Of a stretch of DNA of 52,614 nucleotides, positions 14,310-22,292 are shown piece after piece. A program made the translations under genes and the position numbers. The notes below the pieces were generated by a model. The model did no database searches, was not told the DNA's origin, and saw only the letters and a list, made by a program, of their open reading frames with translations. Source of the stretch: Coriobacteriia bacterium (GTDB taxonomy: Bacteria; Actinomycetota; Coriobacteriia; Anaerosomatales; PHET01); NCBI GenBank assembly GCA_034370385.1, contig JAXMKZ010000034.1:1-52614 (forward strand). The letters run 5' to 3'. Each line of letters opens with the position of its first letter. Position 1 is the first letter of the stretch.

Positions 14310-14372
14310 GCTCAACAATGAGATGAGCCGACTCGCTTCGCTCTCGGCTTATCTCGCCTCACCCAACGAGGC
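14310..14372 (+). other. attC site 12, short type unlike the rest
   Basis: GCTCAAC (14310-14316), then GAGATGAGCCGA, a loop CTCGCTTCGCTC, TCGGCTTATCTCGCCT and a degenerate right end CAACGAGGC (14364-14372). The inner arms pair well. The AGCCGA...GCTTCG...TCGGCTTA core is that of the classic 60 bp attC sites of proteobacterial mobile integrons. The other sites here lack it. Confidence 0.6.
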
Positions 14373-14588
14373 AAGAATGTGACAACCATGCCGATAATGG
14401 GCACCTCATAGTATGGACCCAGCCATTATCACGGTTCTCTCACGATTCTCGTCGCCACGGTGGCTGCGCTCGTTCTCGAGGCCGTCCGCATAGACGTCGT
14501 TGCGCTTGTCTGTACGCGCCGGTTCGTGTCATTGGATCTTTGGATTCCCGACCTCGACGGCGCGCATCGCGCAACTGGAGGAGAGAGC

Positions 14589-15743
14589 GTGGACGCACTC
14601 GGCAAAGACCTCGCTGATGGACTTTTTGAGAATTGCGACCCGCCCTGCCTTTCGCTCTACCAGCCCACGCATCGGCACCGTCCGGACAATGAGCAAGATC
14701 GAATCCGGTTCGGGATCCTTGTGAAGGCGCTGGAGGAATCGCTCCTGCGGACAGTCCCGAAGAGAGAGGTCCCGCCATTGCTGGAGCCGTTCTTGGCATT
14801 GGCGGATGACCGCGACGTGTGGAACCATACCCTTGACGGACTGGCGGTGCTGGGCGCAAAGGGAGTGTTTCGAGTCTACAGACTGCAGCGGCCCGTCGCC
14901 GAACTGGCCGTAGTGGCGGACAGCTTCCATCTCAAGCCCCTGATGCGCATTCTTCAGTCAGCCGACCGTTATCAGGTTCTCGGCGTGAACCGACGGGAGG
15001 CCAGACTCTTCGAAGGTAATCGTGACGCCTTTGACGAGATCGCACTGCATCGGGATGTGCCACGCACGCTCACGGATGCACTGGGGGAGGAGCTGACCGA
15101 GCCGCACCTTACCGTCGCCTCCTATGGCGGCGCAGGTGGATCCCAGGCGTCCATGCACCATGGCCACGGGGGGAAGGAAGCAGAGGTGGACATCGATACG
15201 GAACGCTTCTTCCGCGCCGTTGACCGGGGAGTCCTTGAGCATCACTCGCAGCCGTCGGGCTTGCCACTGATTCTAGCCGCGCTCCCCGAGCACCATCATC
15301 TATTTCGCGAAGTGAGCGGTAATCCGTTCCTGATACCGGAGAGCATCGATACTCATCCGGATGCCCTCTCGTCAACTGACGAGCTCCGAGAGCGCGTCTG
15401 GCAGCTCATGGAGCCTCGGTACCTGGCGCATCTGGCCGCACTGGTCGAGGAGTTCGGCACCGCACGCTCCGAGGGGCTCGGGGATGACGATCTGGCTCAG
15501 GTCGCCAGGGCGGCTGTTGGTGGACGGGTGGCTACAGTGCTGATCGAGGCCGAGCGCGAGATTCCCGGACGCGTGGATACAGCGACCGGCGATATCGAGC
15601 CTGGCGACCTGGCGCACCCCGAGTTTGATGACGTGCTCGACGACCTCGGCACGCTGGTGGCGAAGATGGGCGGAAACGTCGTTATCGTACCGACCGAACA
15701 GATGCCGACGGAGAACGGAATAGCTGCGGTCTATCGCTACTGA
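14589..15743 (+). CDS. BaeRF-like protein (bacterial eRF1-related family)
   Basis: About 384 residues. The N-terminal half holds CLSLYQPTHRHRPDNEQDRI and RFGILVKALEESL, the signature of the bacterial archaeo-eukaryotic release-factor-like group (BaeRF family 3). The C-terminus (LGTLVAKMGGNVVIVPTEQM) is the L7Ae-like part seen in this group. These proteins are thought to act on ribosomes or stalled translation, but the biochemical role is unproven. GTG 14589 is chosen because GGAGGA (14577-14582) lies 6 bases upstream; a longer frame from 14460 has no RBS. Confidence 0.68.
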   Translation: MDALGKDLADGLFENCDPPCLSLYQPTHRHRPDNEQDRIRFGILVKALEESLLRTVPKREVPPLLEPFLALADDRDVWNHTLDGLAVLGAKGVFRVYRLQRPVAELAVVADSFHLKPLMRILQSADRYQVLGVNRREARLFEGNRDAFDEIALHRDVPRTLTDALGEELTEPHLTVASYGGAGGSQASMHHGHGGKEAEVDIDTERFFRAVDRGVLEHHSQPSGLPLILAALPEHHHLFREVSGNPFLIPESIDTHPDALSSTDELRERVWQLMEPRYLAHLAALVEEFGTARSEGLGDDDLAQVARAAVGGRVATVLIEAEREIPGRVDTATGDIEPGDLAHPEFDDVLDDLGTLVAKMGGNVVIVPTEQMPTENGIAAVYRY

Positions 15744-15756
15744 GGGCCAGCAGACT

Positions 15757-15803
15757 ATTCGCGGACGAATGCACCCCCAAGACCCTGACTATCGAGGGCC
15801 ATG
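15757..15803 (+). pseudogene. Fragment of an SDR gene
   Basis: This stretch matches the SDR gene at about 12065-12111 closely (the stem GCGGACGAAT is shared, then ACCCTGACT and GAGGGCCA). By eye about 40 of 47 bases agree. Translated it gives a degenerate form of FADEYTLRTLTVEGH. The rest of the gene is missing, so it is a remnant left by recombination, not a separate gene. Confidence 0.6.
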
Positions 15804-15841
15804 GGCCGATGGGTACTGCATTTCGGGGATTGGGGGACTCT

Positions 15842-16099
15842 ATGGCGGAGCCCAAGCTCAGCAGGGCGCAGGCGCGCGGAGCTCTCGTCTACAGTTTCGT
15901 TGGTTTCGTTGTCTGTGTCTGGCTCCTGAGGCTCATCCTGGTCGGCGATTGGGAGGGCGTTGTCTACACGAGTGCCGGGCAGGTGGTCGAACTGCAGTTC
16001 TTCTTCGTCATCGGCGCCATCGGTGCCGCGGGGGCCTTCTTCAGCATGCTCGATGACGCTTTTCCGGGTATCTGGAGGTCGTTGTCACGCCGCCGGTAG
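15842..16099 (+). CDS. Small two-helix membrane protein
   Basis: 85 residues from ATG 15842. Two hydrophobic segments (ALVYSFVGFVVCVWLLRLIL and LQFFFVIGAIGAAGAFFS) flank a short polar stretch, and the tail is basic (RSLSRRR). An earlier ATG at 15809 would add 11 residues that overlap the SDR remnant region; GGGG before 15842 is weak support. No family recognised. Confidence 0.5.
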   Translation: MAEPKLSRAQARGALVYSFVGFVVCVWLLRLILVGDWEGVVYTSAGQVVELQFFFVIGAIGAAGAFFSMLDDAFPGIWRSLSRRR

Positions 16100-16110
16100 T
16101 CTCCAGCACG

Positions 16111-16197
16111 GCCTAACCCGCGCGTCCAGTCGACGGCGCAGGCGGTAGTCCACGAAGTCGGGCGTACGGCCGTGGCTGAAGCGAAATAGCGTTAGCC
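16111..16197 (+). other. attC site 13
   Basis: GCCTAAC (16111-16117), an exact match to RYYYAAC, to GTTAGCC (16191-16197). It carries CAGTCGACGGCGCAGGCGGTAG and CGGCCGTGGCTGAAGC. The arms are more diverged from attC 1 than are attC 9 and 11. Confidence 0.72.
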
Positions 16198-16230
16198 GTA
16201 CAGCTTGTAGTCCTCGGGAAGCGAGACGAT

Positions 16231-16881
16231 ATGGCGAAGATCACAGGCGGCATGCGGGAGCGGCTCGATGGCATCATCGGATTCATCCGGTCGTTCATGG
16301 GGGCTCGCGAGTTCGAGACCGACGCCCCTGGAGGTTGTAGTCCGCGGCTCATGCTCGGCCTGGTCATTGGGCTGGCGGTCATCATCACTCTGTATGTGAC
16401 CGGCGTAATCGCCTACGACTTCACGCTGACCCCTGCCGAGCGGGCTGCGGTTGACGCAGCCGGGCCAACGGATGGTGATACTGCTGCAGACTCCGGCGTC
16501 GACCCGCAGCTTCCCGGCGAGCCATACCTGGACGGCCGCCACTACGCGATCATCGGGACGGGAGATGCCGGCACGAGTCGCGTCTACACCATCGAGCTCC
16601 TCGGCGAGGGCGACAGCGGGGCCATCCGCGTCTGGGAGGACGACACCGGCCGGGGCACCTATACGATCGCTGAGGGCTCGATCCGCATCGAGATGGAGCG
16701 GATGGTGCCACCGGAGGACCCTGCTGGATGGGAGCCGAACGTCTTCGAGGGCACGATCTCCTCGGATGAATCTCGCATCGAGGGGACGTGGACGCGCCGG
16801 GGCTGGTTCCGAGACGCCCACGCGGGCACATTCGAACTGGAAGACTGGACCGACTACGGCTGCTACGCCGAGCGTCTCTAG
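16231..16881 (+). CDS. Membrane-anchored protein with an extracytoplasmic domain
   Basis: 216 residues. One transmembrane segment (LMLGLVIGLAVIITLYVTG, about 50-68) follows a short basic cytoplasmic N-terminus. The C-terminal part (about 85-216) is acidic and rich in beta-strand patterns (TYTIAEGSIRIEMERM, GTISSDESRIEGTWTRRG), resembling lipocalin-like or extracytoplasmic beta domains. Function unknown. It starts 33 bp after attC 13. GGGAAGCGAG before ATG 16231 is a modest RBS. Confidence 0.58.
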   Translation: MAKITGGMRERLDGIIGFIRSFMGAREFETDAPGGCSPRLMLGLVIGLAVIITLYVTGVIAYDFTLTPAERAAVDAAGPTDGDTAADSGVDPQLPGEPYLDGRHYAIIGTGDAGTSRVYTIELLGEGDSGAIRVWEDDTGRGTYTIAEGSIRIEMERMVPPEDPAGWEPNVFEGTISSDESRIEGTWTRRGWFRDAHAGTFELEDWTDYGCYAERL

Positions 16882-16906
16882 ATGCGTGCACACTGCGGGA
16901 GAGTCC

Positions 16907-16972
16907 CGCTGACATCCGTCTCACGGCAGGGCGCACGGTGTCCTGCGTTGGACCGTGCGACAATAGTTAGCA
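16907..16972 (+). other. Possible short attC site 14
   Basis: CGCTGAC (16907-16913) to GTTAGCA (16966-16972). GCTGAC and GTTAGC can pair with one wobble. An inner stem GCGCACGGT/ACCGTGCG lies between. It lacks the GGTAGACT element of the other sites. It could be the final site of the array. Confidence 0.4.
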
Positions 16973-16992
16973 GCCGCTGATGAGGAGTCCGC

Positions 16993-18453
16993 ATGCCAGC
17001 TGTCCCGCGTTGCATGAGCACACAGCACCCCGATAACGCGACCGTTCCGTTCTTCGCCACGTCGGGCGTACTCGCCGGGGAAGACGAGATTCGCGAGGCG
17101 TTCTACGCCTACTCGCACTTGGGGTGCGATGAGCAGATGTGGGACGTCGAGGGCAAGGAGATCGACACCTACGTCGTCAAGAAGCTGCTGTCCTTCTACC
17201 CCGAGTACTTCCGCGATCACGTGCTGGGTGAGGACCTGCGGCTCACGTTGCGAGTCCCGAATCCGACGGTGGAAACGACCGAGGCGAAGATCCTCCTCGA
17301 GACTCTGGAGAGCATTCCGCGGTCCTATGACGCGGCTCGGCTCTTCTACGGACGTGATGTCGCACCGATCTTCGAAGTGATTCTCCCCATGACGACCTCG
17401 GCGAAGTGCATCGATCGCATCTACCGCTACTACGTGGACCACATCGTGGACAGACAACACACCCGGTTCCGCGGTGACGACATAAGCATCGCGGAGTGGA
17501 TCGGCGAGTTCTCGCCTTCGAGCATCGAGGTGATCCCGCTGTTCGAAGACGTGCCGACCATGGTGCGGGCGGCGGACATCGTCGAGGAGTACCTCTCTGA
17601 CAAGACCGTCAGCGACCAGCGGGTGTTCTTGGCTCGCTCCGACACGGCGATGAACTATGGGCTTGTCTCAGCCGCGCTCGCGAATAAGATCGCGCTCTAC
17701 CGACTGGACGAGTTGTCCGCCCGTTCCGGCGTGCGACTTCATCCGATCATGGGGATGGGCTCCGCCCCATTTCGTGGTGGGTTGTCTCCGGCCACGGCGG
17801 AGCGGGTCGGCAAGGAGTATCCAAGCGCAGTGACGTTCAGCATCCAGTCGGCCTTCAAGTTCGATCACCCCCCGGAAGAGGTGAGGGCCGCATGCGAACT
17901 CCTCAAGACGCGAGTGATCGAGCAAGCGACGCCGGTTGATGTTGAGCGTGCCTCAGCGGTAATCGAGCGGTACAGTGATGCGTATCGACGGCGGGTTGTT
18001 GAACTGGCCCCAGCTATCAACCGCATGGCGAGGTTCGTACCCGCCCGCCGGGCTCGCAAGCTGCATATCGGGTTGTTTGGCTACGCGCGCGAACTCGGCG
18101 GAGTGACGCTTCCAAGGGCCATCTCGTTTACGTGCTCGCTCTACTCCCTGGGGCTGCCCCCGGAGTTGATTGCCTTCGACGCCCTGAGCCAGAGCGACCT
18201 CGCTTTCGTGCGCGAGGCTTACCCATCTTTCGAGGCGAAGGTCAGCGAAGCACTGTCCTTCACCGACTTCGATGGGCCACTGATGACGAGCACGCTCAGA
18301 GCCTCTCTGGAGCGCGCCGGCTATGGCTTCGAGCCGAACCAGGAGCATCTCGAGTTGGTGCGCAGAATGCGCATCGCACTTGATGAAGGCGATACGTCAC
18401 AACTGACGGACCTGGTGTCTCGCGCCGCTATTCTTAGACGGTTTCTCGGCTGA
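16993..18453 (+). CDS. ppcA: Archaeal-type phosphoenolpyruvate carboxylase
   Basis: 486 residues, matching the about 490-residue archaeal PEPC (PpcA), far shorter than the 900-residue bacterial Ppc. It carboxylates PEP to oxaloacetate with bicarbonate. Family-typical blocks include MSTQHPDNATVPFF at the start, MGMGSAPFRGGLSPAT near residue 255 and GYARELGGVTLPRAISFT near residue 365. TGAGGAG lies upstream of ATG 16993. It is anaplerotic and would feed oxaloacetate to the TCA branch, complementing PPDK at 42.3 kb. It sits between two attC-like sequences, so it may be cargo or old chromosome. Confidence 0.9.
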   Translation: MPAVPRCMSTQHPDNATVPFFATSGVLAGEDEIREAFYAYSHLGCDEQMWDVEGKEIDTYVVKKLLSFYPEYFRDHVLGEDLRLTLRVPNPTVETTEAKILLETLESIPRSYDAARLFYGRDVAPIFEVILPMTTSAKCIDRIYRYYVDHIVDRQHTRFRGDDISIAEWIGEFSPSSIEVIPLFEDVPTMVRAADIVEEYLSDKTVSDQRVFLARSDTAMNYGLVSAALANKIALYRLDELSARSGVRLHPIMGMGSAPFRGGLSPATAERVGKEYPSAVTFSIQSAFKFDHPPEEVRAACELLKTRVIEQATPVDVERASAVIERYSDAYRRRVVELAPAINRMARFVPARRARKLHIGLFGYARELGGVTLPRAISFTCSLYSLGLPPELIAFDALSQSDLAFVREAYPSFEAKVSEALSFTDFDGPLMTSTLRASLERAGYGFEPNQEHLELVRRMRIALDEGDTSQLTDLVSRAAILRRFLG

Positions 18454-18466
18454 TAGGATTCGGACG

Positions 18467-19012
18467 ATGAGTACTGACTATGTCGTCCGGCTGGCCGGCC
18501 CCGAGCACGTCGACCAGCTACCCGCCATCGAGCGCGCGGCAGCCACCAGGTTCGGCGACTCGCTACCTGAATCCGTGCTTTCGCATGTCACCCCGGTGGA
18601 CCATCTGGCGGCAGCACAACAGGCGGGTCTACTCTGGGTGGCTCTCGAACCGACGGGTGCCCCTGTGGGATTCGCTGTGGCCAGCGTCGGCGGACGGCGC
18701 GTGCACCTCGAGGAACTCGATGTGCTGCCTGAGCACGGCCGCAAGGGGATAGGGTCGGCGCTCGTGCAAGCCGTCGAGGACTACGCGCTCAAGAGCGACT
18801 GCACCGAGATCACGCTTACCACGTTCCGCGACGTAGCGTGGAATGCGCCGTTCTATGCTCGCGTCGGTTTCGAGGCCATACCAGAGCAGGAGCTCGATGC
18901 GGAGCTCATTCGCCGGCTCTCAGAGGAGACCGCCCTGGGCCTAGAACGTTCTAGGCGGGTGGCGATGCGCAAGCCGCTCAGCTCACCGCCTTCTTCACCA
19001 GCGTGGCAATAG
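18467..19012 (+). CDS. GNAT-family acetyltransferase
   Basis: 181 residues. [20 protein letters not shown] (about 82-101) is the acetyl-CoA-binding motif A with the R-K-G-I-G loop. [24 protein letters not shown] (positions about 108-131) gives the following strand and helix. The target is unknown. It starts 13 bp after the PEPC gene, in the same direction, and its 3' end overlaps the next, convergent gene by 35 bp. Confidence 0.78.
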   Translation: MSTDYVVRLAGPEHVDQLPAIERAAATRFGDSLPESVLSHVTPVDHLAAAQQAGLLWVALEPTGAPVGFAVASVGGRRVHLEELDVLPEHGRKGIGSALVQAVEDYALKSDCTEITLTTFRDVAWNAPFYARVGFEAIPEQELDAELIRRLSEETALGLERSRRVAMRKPLSSPPSSPAWQ

Positions 19013-19415
19013 TCGCCTCGTCCGTGGCGGTCAGCTGAGTCAGCGCGTAGGAGGTCGGCCACATCGTGCCTGCGTCGAGTCGTGCCTCCTGATCGAAGCC
19101 GAACGTTGCATACCTAGCGTTGAACTTCGCTGCCGCCTGAAAGAAGCAGACGATCTTGCCGTCCTTGGCATACGCGGGCATCCCGTACCAGGTCTTCGGG
19201 GTGAGTTCCGGTGCAGTGGCTTTGACAATCTCGTGAATCCGCTCAGCGATGAAGCGATCCGGTTCCGGCATCTCGGCGATCTTGGCGAGCACATCGCGTT
19301 CCCCGGCCGCCCGGTCCTTGTTCGCGCGCGCTTCAGCCTTGAGTTCCTTTGCGCGCTCCTTCATCGCGGTCCGTTCCTCGTCGGTGAATCCCTCAGACGT
19401 GCCGGTCTTTGCCAT
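18978..19415 (-). CDS. DUF1801/YdhG-like protein
   Basis: 145 residues on the minus strand, the only complete minus-strand gene I accept. After a lysine/alanine-rich helical N-terminus ([19 protein letters not shown]), [20 protein letters not shown] and [19 protein letters not shown] match the DUF1801 (YdhG/YdeI) fold, a small alpha/beta protein of uncertain role. The start at 19415 is preferred because GGAGGGGAG lies just upstream on this strand; a longer frame to 19508 has no RBS. A shorter relative occurs at 30160. Confidence 0.75.
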   Translation of the reverse strand: MAKTGTSEGFTDEERTAMKERAKELKAEARANKDRAAGERDVLAKIAEMPEPDRFIAERIHEIVKATAPELTPKTWYGMPAYAKDGKIVCFFQAAAKFNARYATFGFDQEARLDAGTMWPTSYALTQLTATDEATIATLVKKAVS

Positions 19416-19565
19416 TCGGACTCCCCTCCGTGTCGGGGCCTTCACGGCCGCACGCCCAGTCACTGCATGGATCGTGCGGCTTGACACTGCTTCGAGGCTA
19501 CTGCCCACGAGTCACGGTTGGCAAACACTCGTTGGGGCCTCACGGCCGCTTAGCGTGCGCTATCG

Positions 19566-19656
19566 CGTACCGCGAGCGCGAAGAGCCCCGGGGGAAGGCG
19601 TCAGGTAGAATCTGCCGGAGCGATACGGGCCGCCGCTCCCGTGCACGACGTTTCGA
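19566..19656 (+). other. Relic attC-like sequence 15
   Basis: AAGGCGTCAGGTAGAATCTG (19595-19614) and GGCCGCCGCTCCCGTGCACGACG match the inner element and right arm of attC 5 and attC 1. The right half-site reads GTTTCGA and the left half-site is not recognisable. A further GTTGGGG preceded by AAACACTC (19524-19537) may be the end of yet another site. It shows that the array once reached this far. Confidence 0.5.
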
Positions 19657-19688
19657 GTTCAGCGCGCCGCCTAAGGAGTCGTGAGGAC

Positions 19689-20594
19689 ATGCAGCCCAAG
19701 GATCTACGCCGCTACATCAAGGCCACCGAGCGCACCGTCGACCCCGCGACGGTGGCGATGAGAGTCCAGGGCATCGGCATCCTGCGCAAACTGCCGCAGC
19801 GACTCCAGCACTACATCATCGAGCGCGGCTCGCGTACCGACCCGTATATGAGCTTCGTCGTCGAGCCCTACGCGACCTTTCTTGCGTTCGAGATCGTCGA
19901 CACGGAGGCGGCCGGACGATTGCTGCCCCCGGGGTACTCCCTTCACCCGTCGGCGATGTTCAGCGACACTCCGCAACGACTGTGCGCGATCGTGAGTGCA
20001 TTCACCGTGCACACGAATGTCTTCTGGGGGAGCCGTGTGGAGTTCTACCTCATCGCGGAGAACCGCGAGACGGGGATGCTGTCGTGGGTGATAGGAGAGT
20101 ACGAGAGCAACGCGCATAGCTACGACCCCAGCCGGGGATTCACCCTGCCGAGCACCTCGCGTTCGGTGGTCACGACATCGTATCGGGGCGAGGTCATCGT
20201 CGACGTCGCCAGCAAGGACTCCGGCAATGCCCTGGAGCTGCTCGCCGATCTGTCAGGCGGTTCGTTCGCCGAGCTCGACCAACGACTGTGGGTCGAAGGC
20301 AACCTGTCGGTTGACTACGGCGGAGAGCTGCAGCAGTGCACGAAGCCGTTCAGCTTGGTATTTGATCCCGGCGAGATGGAGAAGGCCCTCAAGTTGCCGC
20401 TTGACGCCGTCTCGCTGTGCACCAACACCTTTGGACGCGACATGCTCGATTCCGAGCCGTTCGAGGTCGCGGTCTTCCCGTACGCACAGCACTTCGTCAC
20501 GACCAGTTTCCCCACGGGCACTTCGATGCGCACGACCGAGGACCTGGAGCGTGCCGTGGGCGAGCTCAATGAGCGACTCAACTCATCCGCCTAG
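19689..20594 (+). CDS. Acetoacetate-decarboxylase-like protein, function unknown
   Basis: 301 residues. The segments AGRLLPPGYSLHPSAMFSD (about 75-94) and RVEFYLIAENRETGMLSW (about 118-135) resemble the acetoacetate decarboxylase-like fold, but the catalytic Lys context is not evident, so activity is uncertain. ATG 19689 is preferred, with GGAG about 15 bases and GAGG about 4 bases upstream; a longer frame from 19641 overlaps the attC relic. It runs 3 bp before the next gene and is probably co-transcribed with it. Confidence 0.5.
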   Translation: MQPKDLRRYIKATERTVDPATVAMRVQGIGILRKLPQRLQHYIIERGSRTDPYMSFVVEPYATFLAFEIVDTEAAGRLLPPGYSLHPSAMFSDTPQRLCAIVSAFTVHTNVFWGSRVEFYLIAENRETGMLSWVIGEYESNAHSYDPSRGFTLPSTSRSVVTTSYRGEVIVDVASKDSGNALELLADLSGGSFAELDQRLWVEGNLSVDYGGELQQCTKPFSLVFDPGEMEKALKLPLDAVSLCTNTFGRDMLDSEPFEVAVFPYAQHFVTTSFPTGTSMRTTEDLERAVGELNERLNSSA

Positions 20595-20597
20595 TCC

Positions 20598-21203
20598 ATG
20601 CGCCGGGGAGACACGACTGTGCATCCGGTCTTGCTCGTGCACGGCATCAACGACACGGGCGCGCGCTTCAAGAAGATGCGCGATGTTTTGGAGACCCGCG
20701 GATTTCGTTCCGTGCACGCCATCAACCTCACGCCGCCCGATGGGTCGATCACGCTCGAGGCCATGGGCGAACAGGTCATTGACGGTGTGCGTGCATGCCG
20801 AGATGTAGCAGGATCGCAGATGATCGACATCGTGGCCTTCAGTATGGGGGCCCTGGCCGCGCGGTCGGCTCTACATGACCCCGATGTGCGCTCCAGCGTG
20901 CGTCGGTTCGTGTCGATCTCGGGCCCGCATCACGGCACTGTGAACGCACACCTCAGTTGGAAGTCCGGGACGAGGCAGATGCGTCCGGGCAGCAGGTTTC
21001 TGAGGGATTTGGAGATGGACGCCGAGCGGTGGGGTGAGATAGAGGTGTACTCGTTCTGGTCGCCGTTCGATCTGGTGGTGATCCCGGCGAGAAGTTCGGT
21101 GCTGGAAGGCGCCCAGAACCGCTCGTTCCTGGTAGCCGTGCACCATTGGATGCTCTCAGATGATCGCGTCATCGCGGCGGTTGTCCAGGCTCTGTCTGAA
21201 TGA
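20598..21203 (+). CDS. Alpha/beta-hydrolase, lipase-like
   Basis: 201 residues. HPVLLVHGINDTGARFKKM is the HG oxyanion-hole strand at the N-terminus; AFSMGALAAR (about 78-87) holds the nucleophile Ser in an xxSxG elbow; PFDLVVIP and the late HHWML region supply the Asp and His. It resembles small lipases/esterases (LipA or triacylglycerol-lipase-like). No signal peptide is evident, so it is likely cytoplasmic. The start is set by the ATG 4 bp after the previous stop. Confidence 0.75.
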   Translation: MRRGDTTVHPVLLVHGINDTGARFKKMRDVLETRGFRSVHAINLTPPDGSITLEAMGEQVIDGVRACRDVAGSQMIDIVAFSMGALAARSALHDPDVRSSVRRFVSISGPHHGTVNAHLSWKSGTRQMRPGSRFLRDLEMDAERWGEIEVYSFWSPFDLVVIPARSSVLEGAQNRSFLVAVHHWMLSDDRVIAAVVQALSE

Positions 21204-21246
21204 ACTACGCTCACGAGCAATCTGGGTCTGACCCCGAGGAGGGTGC

Positions 21247-21615
21247 ATGCCTGTTGGTTCAAGCATCATCATCACCATGGCGCTGGTCTTCTACACGATC
21301 GGGGTCTGGGGTGAGCGGATAGCCGGAAGACTCAAGCCGTGGCATCTGGCGTTCTTCTATCTTGGCCTGGCGTTTGACACCGTGGGTACCGGGATGATGT
21401 TCAGCTATGCCGACGGGATGACCTTCGATGTCCATGGCGTCACGGGTATGCTTGCGATCATTCTCATGCTGGTACACGCGGTGTGGGCGACGGTCGTGCT
21501 GGTGAGACGCGACGAGAACTGGATCACGCGGTTTCACCGATTCAGCATCGTGGTCTGGTTGGTGTGGCTTGTGCCCTACTTCAGTCCGATGTTCTTCGCG
21601 ATGGCCGCGGTCTGA
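21247..21615 (+). CDS. HsmA-family membrane protein (TIGR03987-like)
   Basis: 122 residues with four transmembrane segments. MALVFYTIGVWGERIAGRL, HLAFFYLGLAFDTVGTGMM and FDVHGVTGMLAIILMLVHA match the HsmA/TIGR03987 family. The family is uncharacterised in detail. GAGGAGGG precedes ATG 21247. It lies among small accessory genes with no obvious operon partner. Confidence 0.72.
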   Translation: MPVGSSIIITMALVFYTIGVWGERIAGRLKPWHLAFFYLGLAFDTVGTGMMFSYADGMTFDVHGVTGMLAIILMLVHAVWATVVLVRRDENWITRFHRFSIVVWLVWLVPYFSPMFFAMAAV

Positions 21616-21693
21616 TAACCGGATCGCTCGACGGGGTACGATGTCCGTCGAGGCGCGAGCACGTTTTGCGGAGTTCGAGGATCGGGGGCGTCT

Positions 21694-21993
21694 ATGAGCG
21701 ACATGACAACGGTTATCGAGGTGACTACCAGTCATGTGCCGGGTTCGACATACCAGGATCTTGTGAATCCGACCATCGAGGTCGACGGCGAGCCGCTGCA
21801 GGGCGCTTGGGGGGTCAACACTCTGACGGTGGCACCGGGCAGGCACACACTGAAGGCCTACCACAAGTGGCTGGTGTTCCGGCAGGCCTACGCAAGCAGC
21901 ATCACCGTGGATGTCGCACCGGGCCAGACGCTCAGGCTCGGCTGGCACACCGGTTATACGGCGTTCAGGCCGGCCAAGTGGTCTCAGTTGTGA
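21694..21993 (+). CDS. Small beta-rich protein, PEGA-like
   Basis: 99 residues. NTLTVAPGRHTLKAYHKW and AYASSITVDVAPGQTLRLGW show the alternating pattern of a small beta-sandwich such as PEGA or a similar domain. There is no signal peptide or membrane helix. Function unknown. GGGGGCG lies upstream of ATG 21694. Confidence 0.55.
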   Translation: MSDMTTVIEVTTSHVPGSTYQDLVNPTIEVDGEPLQGAWGVNTLTVAPGRHTLKAYHKWLVFRQAYASSITVDVAPGQTLRLGWHTGYTAFRPAKWSQL

Positions 21994-22092
21994 AACCGAG
22001 CGGCTACCCCAAGCCTAGTCGCGCCTCCCGCGCTCCTGCGTGCGATGGACTCGCTCTAGGGCACGCGCCGTTCGATTGGAATGGAGATTGAC

Positions 22093-22230
22093 GTGAACGA
22101 AGGCCCAAGCGGCAACAATCGACAGCGCAATGTGGGGGCCGGGATCGGCTCCGTCACGTTCTGGATCGGGATGGCCGCGCTCCTGGTGTTCTTCGGCTAC
22201 CTCGGCTGGCAGTACTGGTTCGGCGGCTAG
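22093..22230 (+). CDS. Small single-pass membrane protein
   Basis: 45 residues from GTG 22093, with GGAG (22083-22086) 6 bases upstream; ATG 22081 is possible but would lie on the RBS. A polar start (NEGPSGNNRQRN) is followed by one hydrophobic helix (VTFWIGMAALLVFFGYLGW) and QYWFGG. It is below the length normally called. No family recognised. Confidence 0.5.
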   Translation: MNEGPSGNNRQRNVGAGIGSVTFWIGMAALLVFFGYLGWQYWFGG

Positions 22231-22292
22231 ACGGGACGGCGGCGTGAGTGCGCGCTGCGCGGTGGGTGACGAGTCCGTGATTCGGGGGTCAG

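Larger units (their letters stand above)
143..16972 (+). mobile_element. Integron cassette array (integrase not in window)
   Basis: At least eight clear and about five degenerate attC-like sites punctuate this stretch. Almost all genes lie on the + strand between them. The sites share a layout: 5' YYAAC, an arm like GGCATCGAGCGGACGGC, an inner GGTAGACT element, a complementary arm like GCCGCTGCTCATGCC, then ACACGTTRGGC. Both outer and inner arms are complementary with unpaired bases, as in attC folding. Sequence similarity among the sites suggests one resident lineage of cassettes, as in chromosomal integrons. The integron integrase and attI would be expected to the left, beyond the IS30-like element. 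Confidence 0.8.

Noticed and set aside
14460-14588. Longer N-terminus for the BaeRF protein
   Set aside because: No RBS precedes the earlier start and residues encoded there do not resemble the family; GTG 14589 has a strong RBS.
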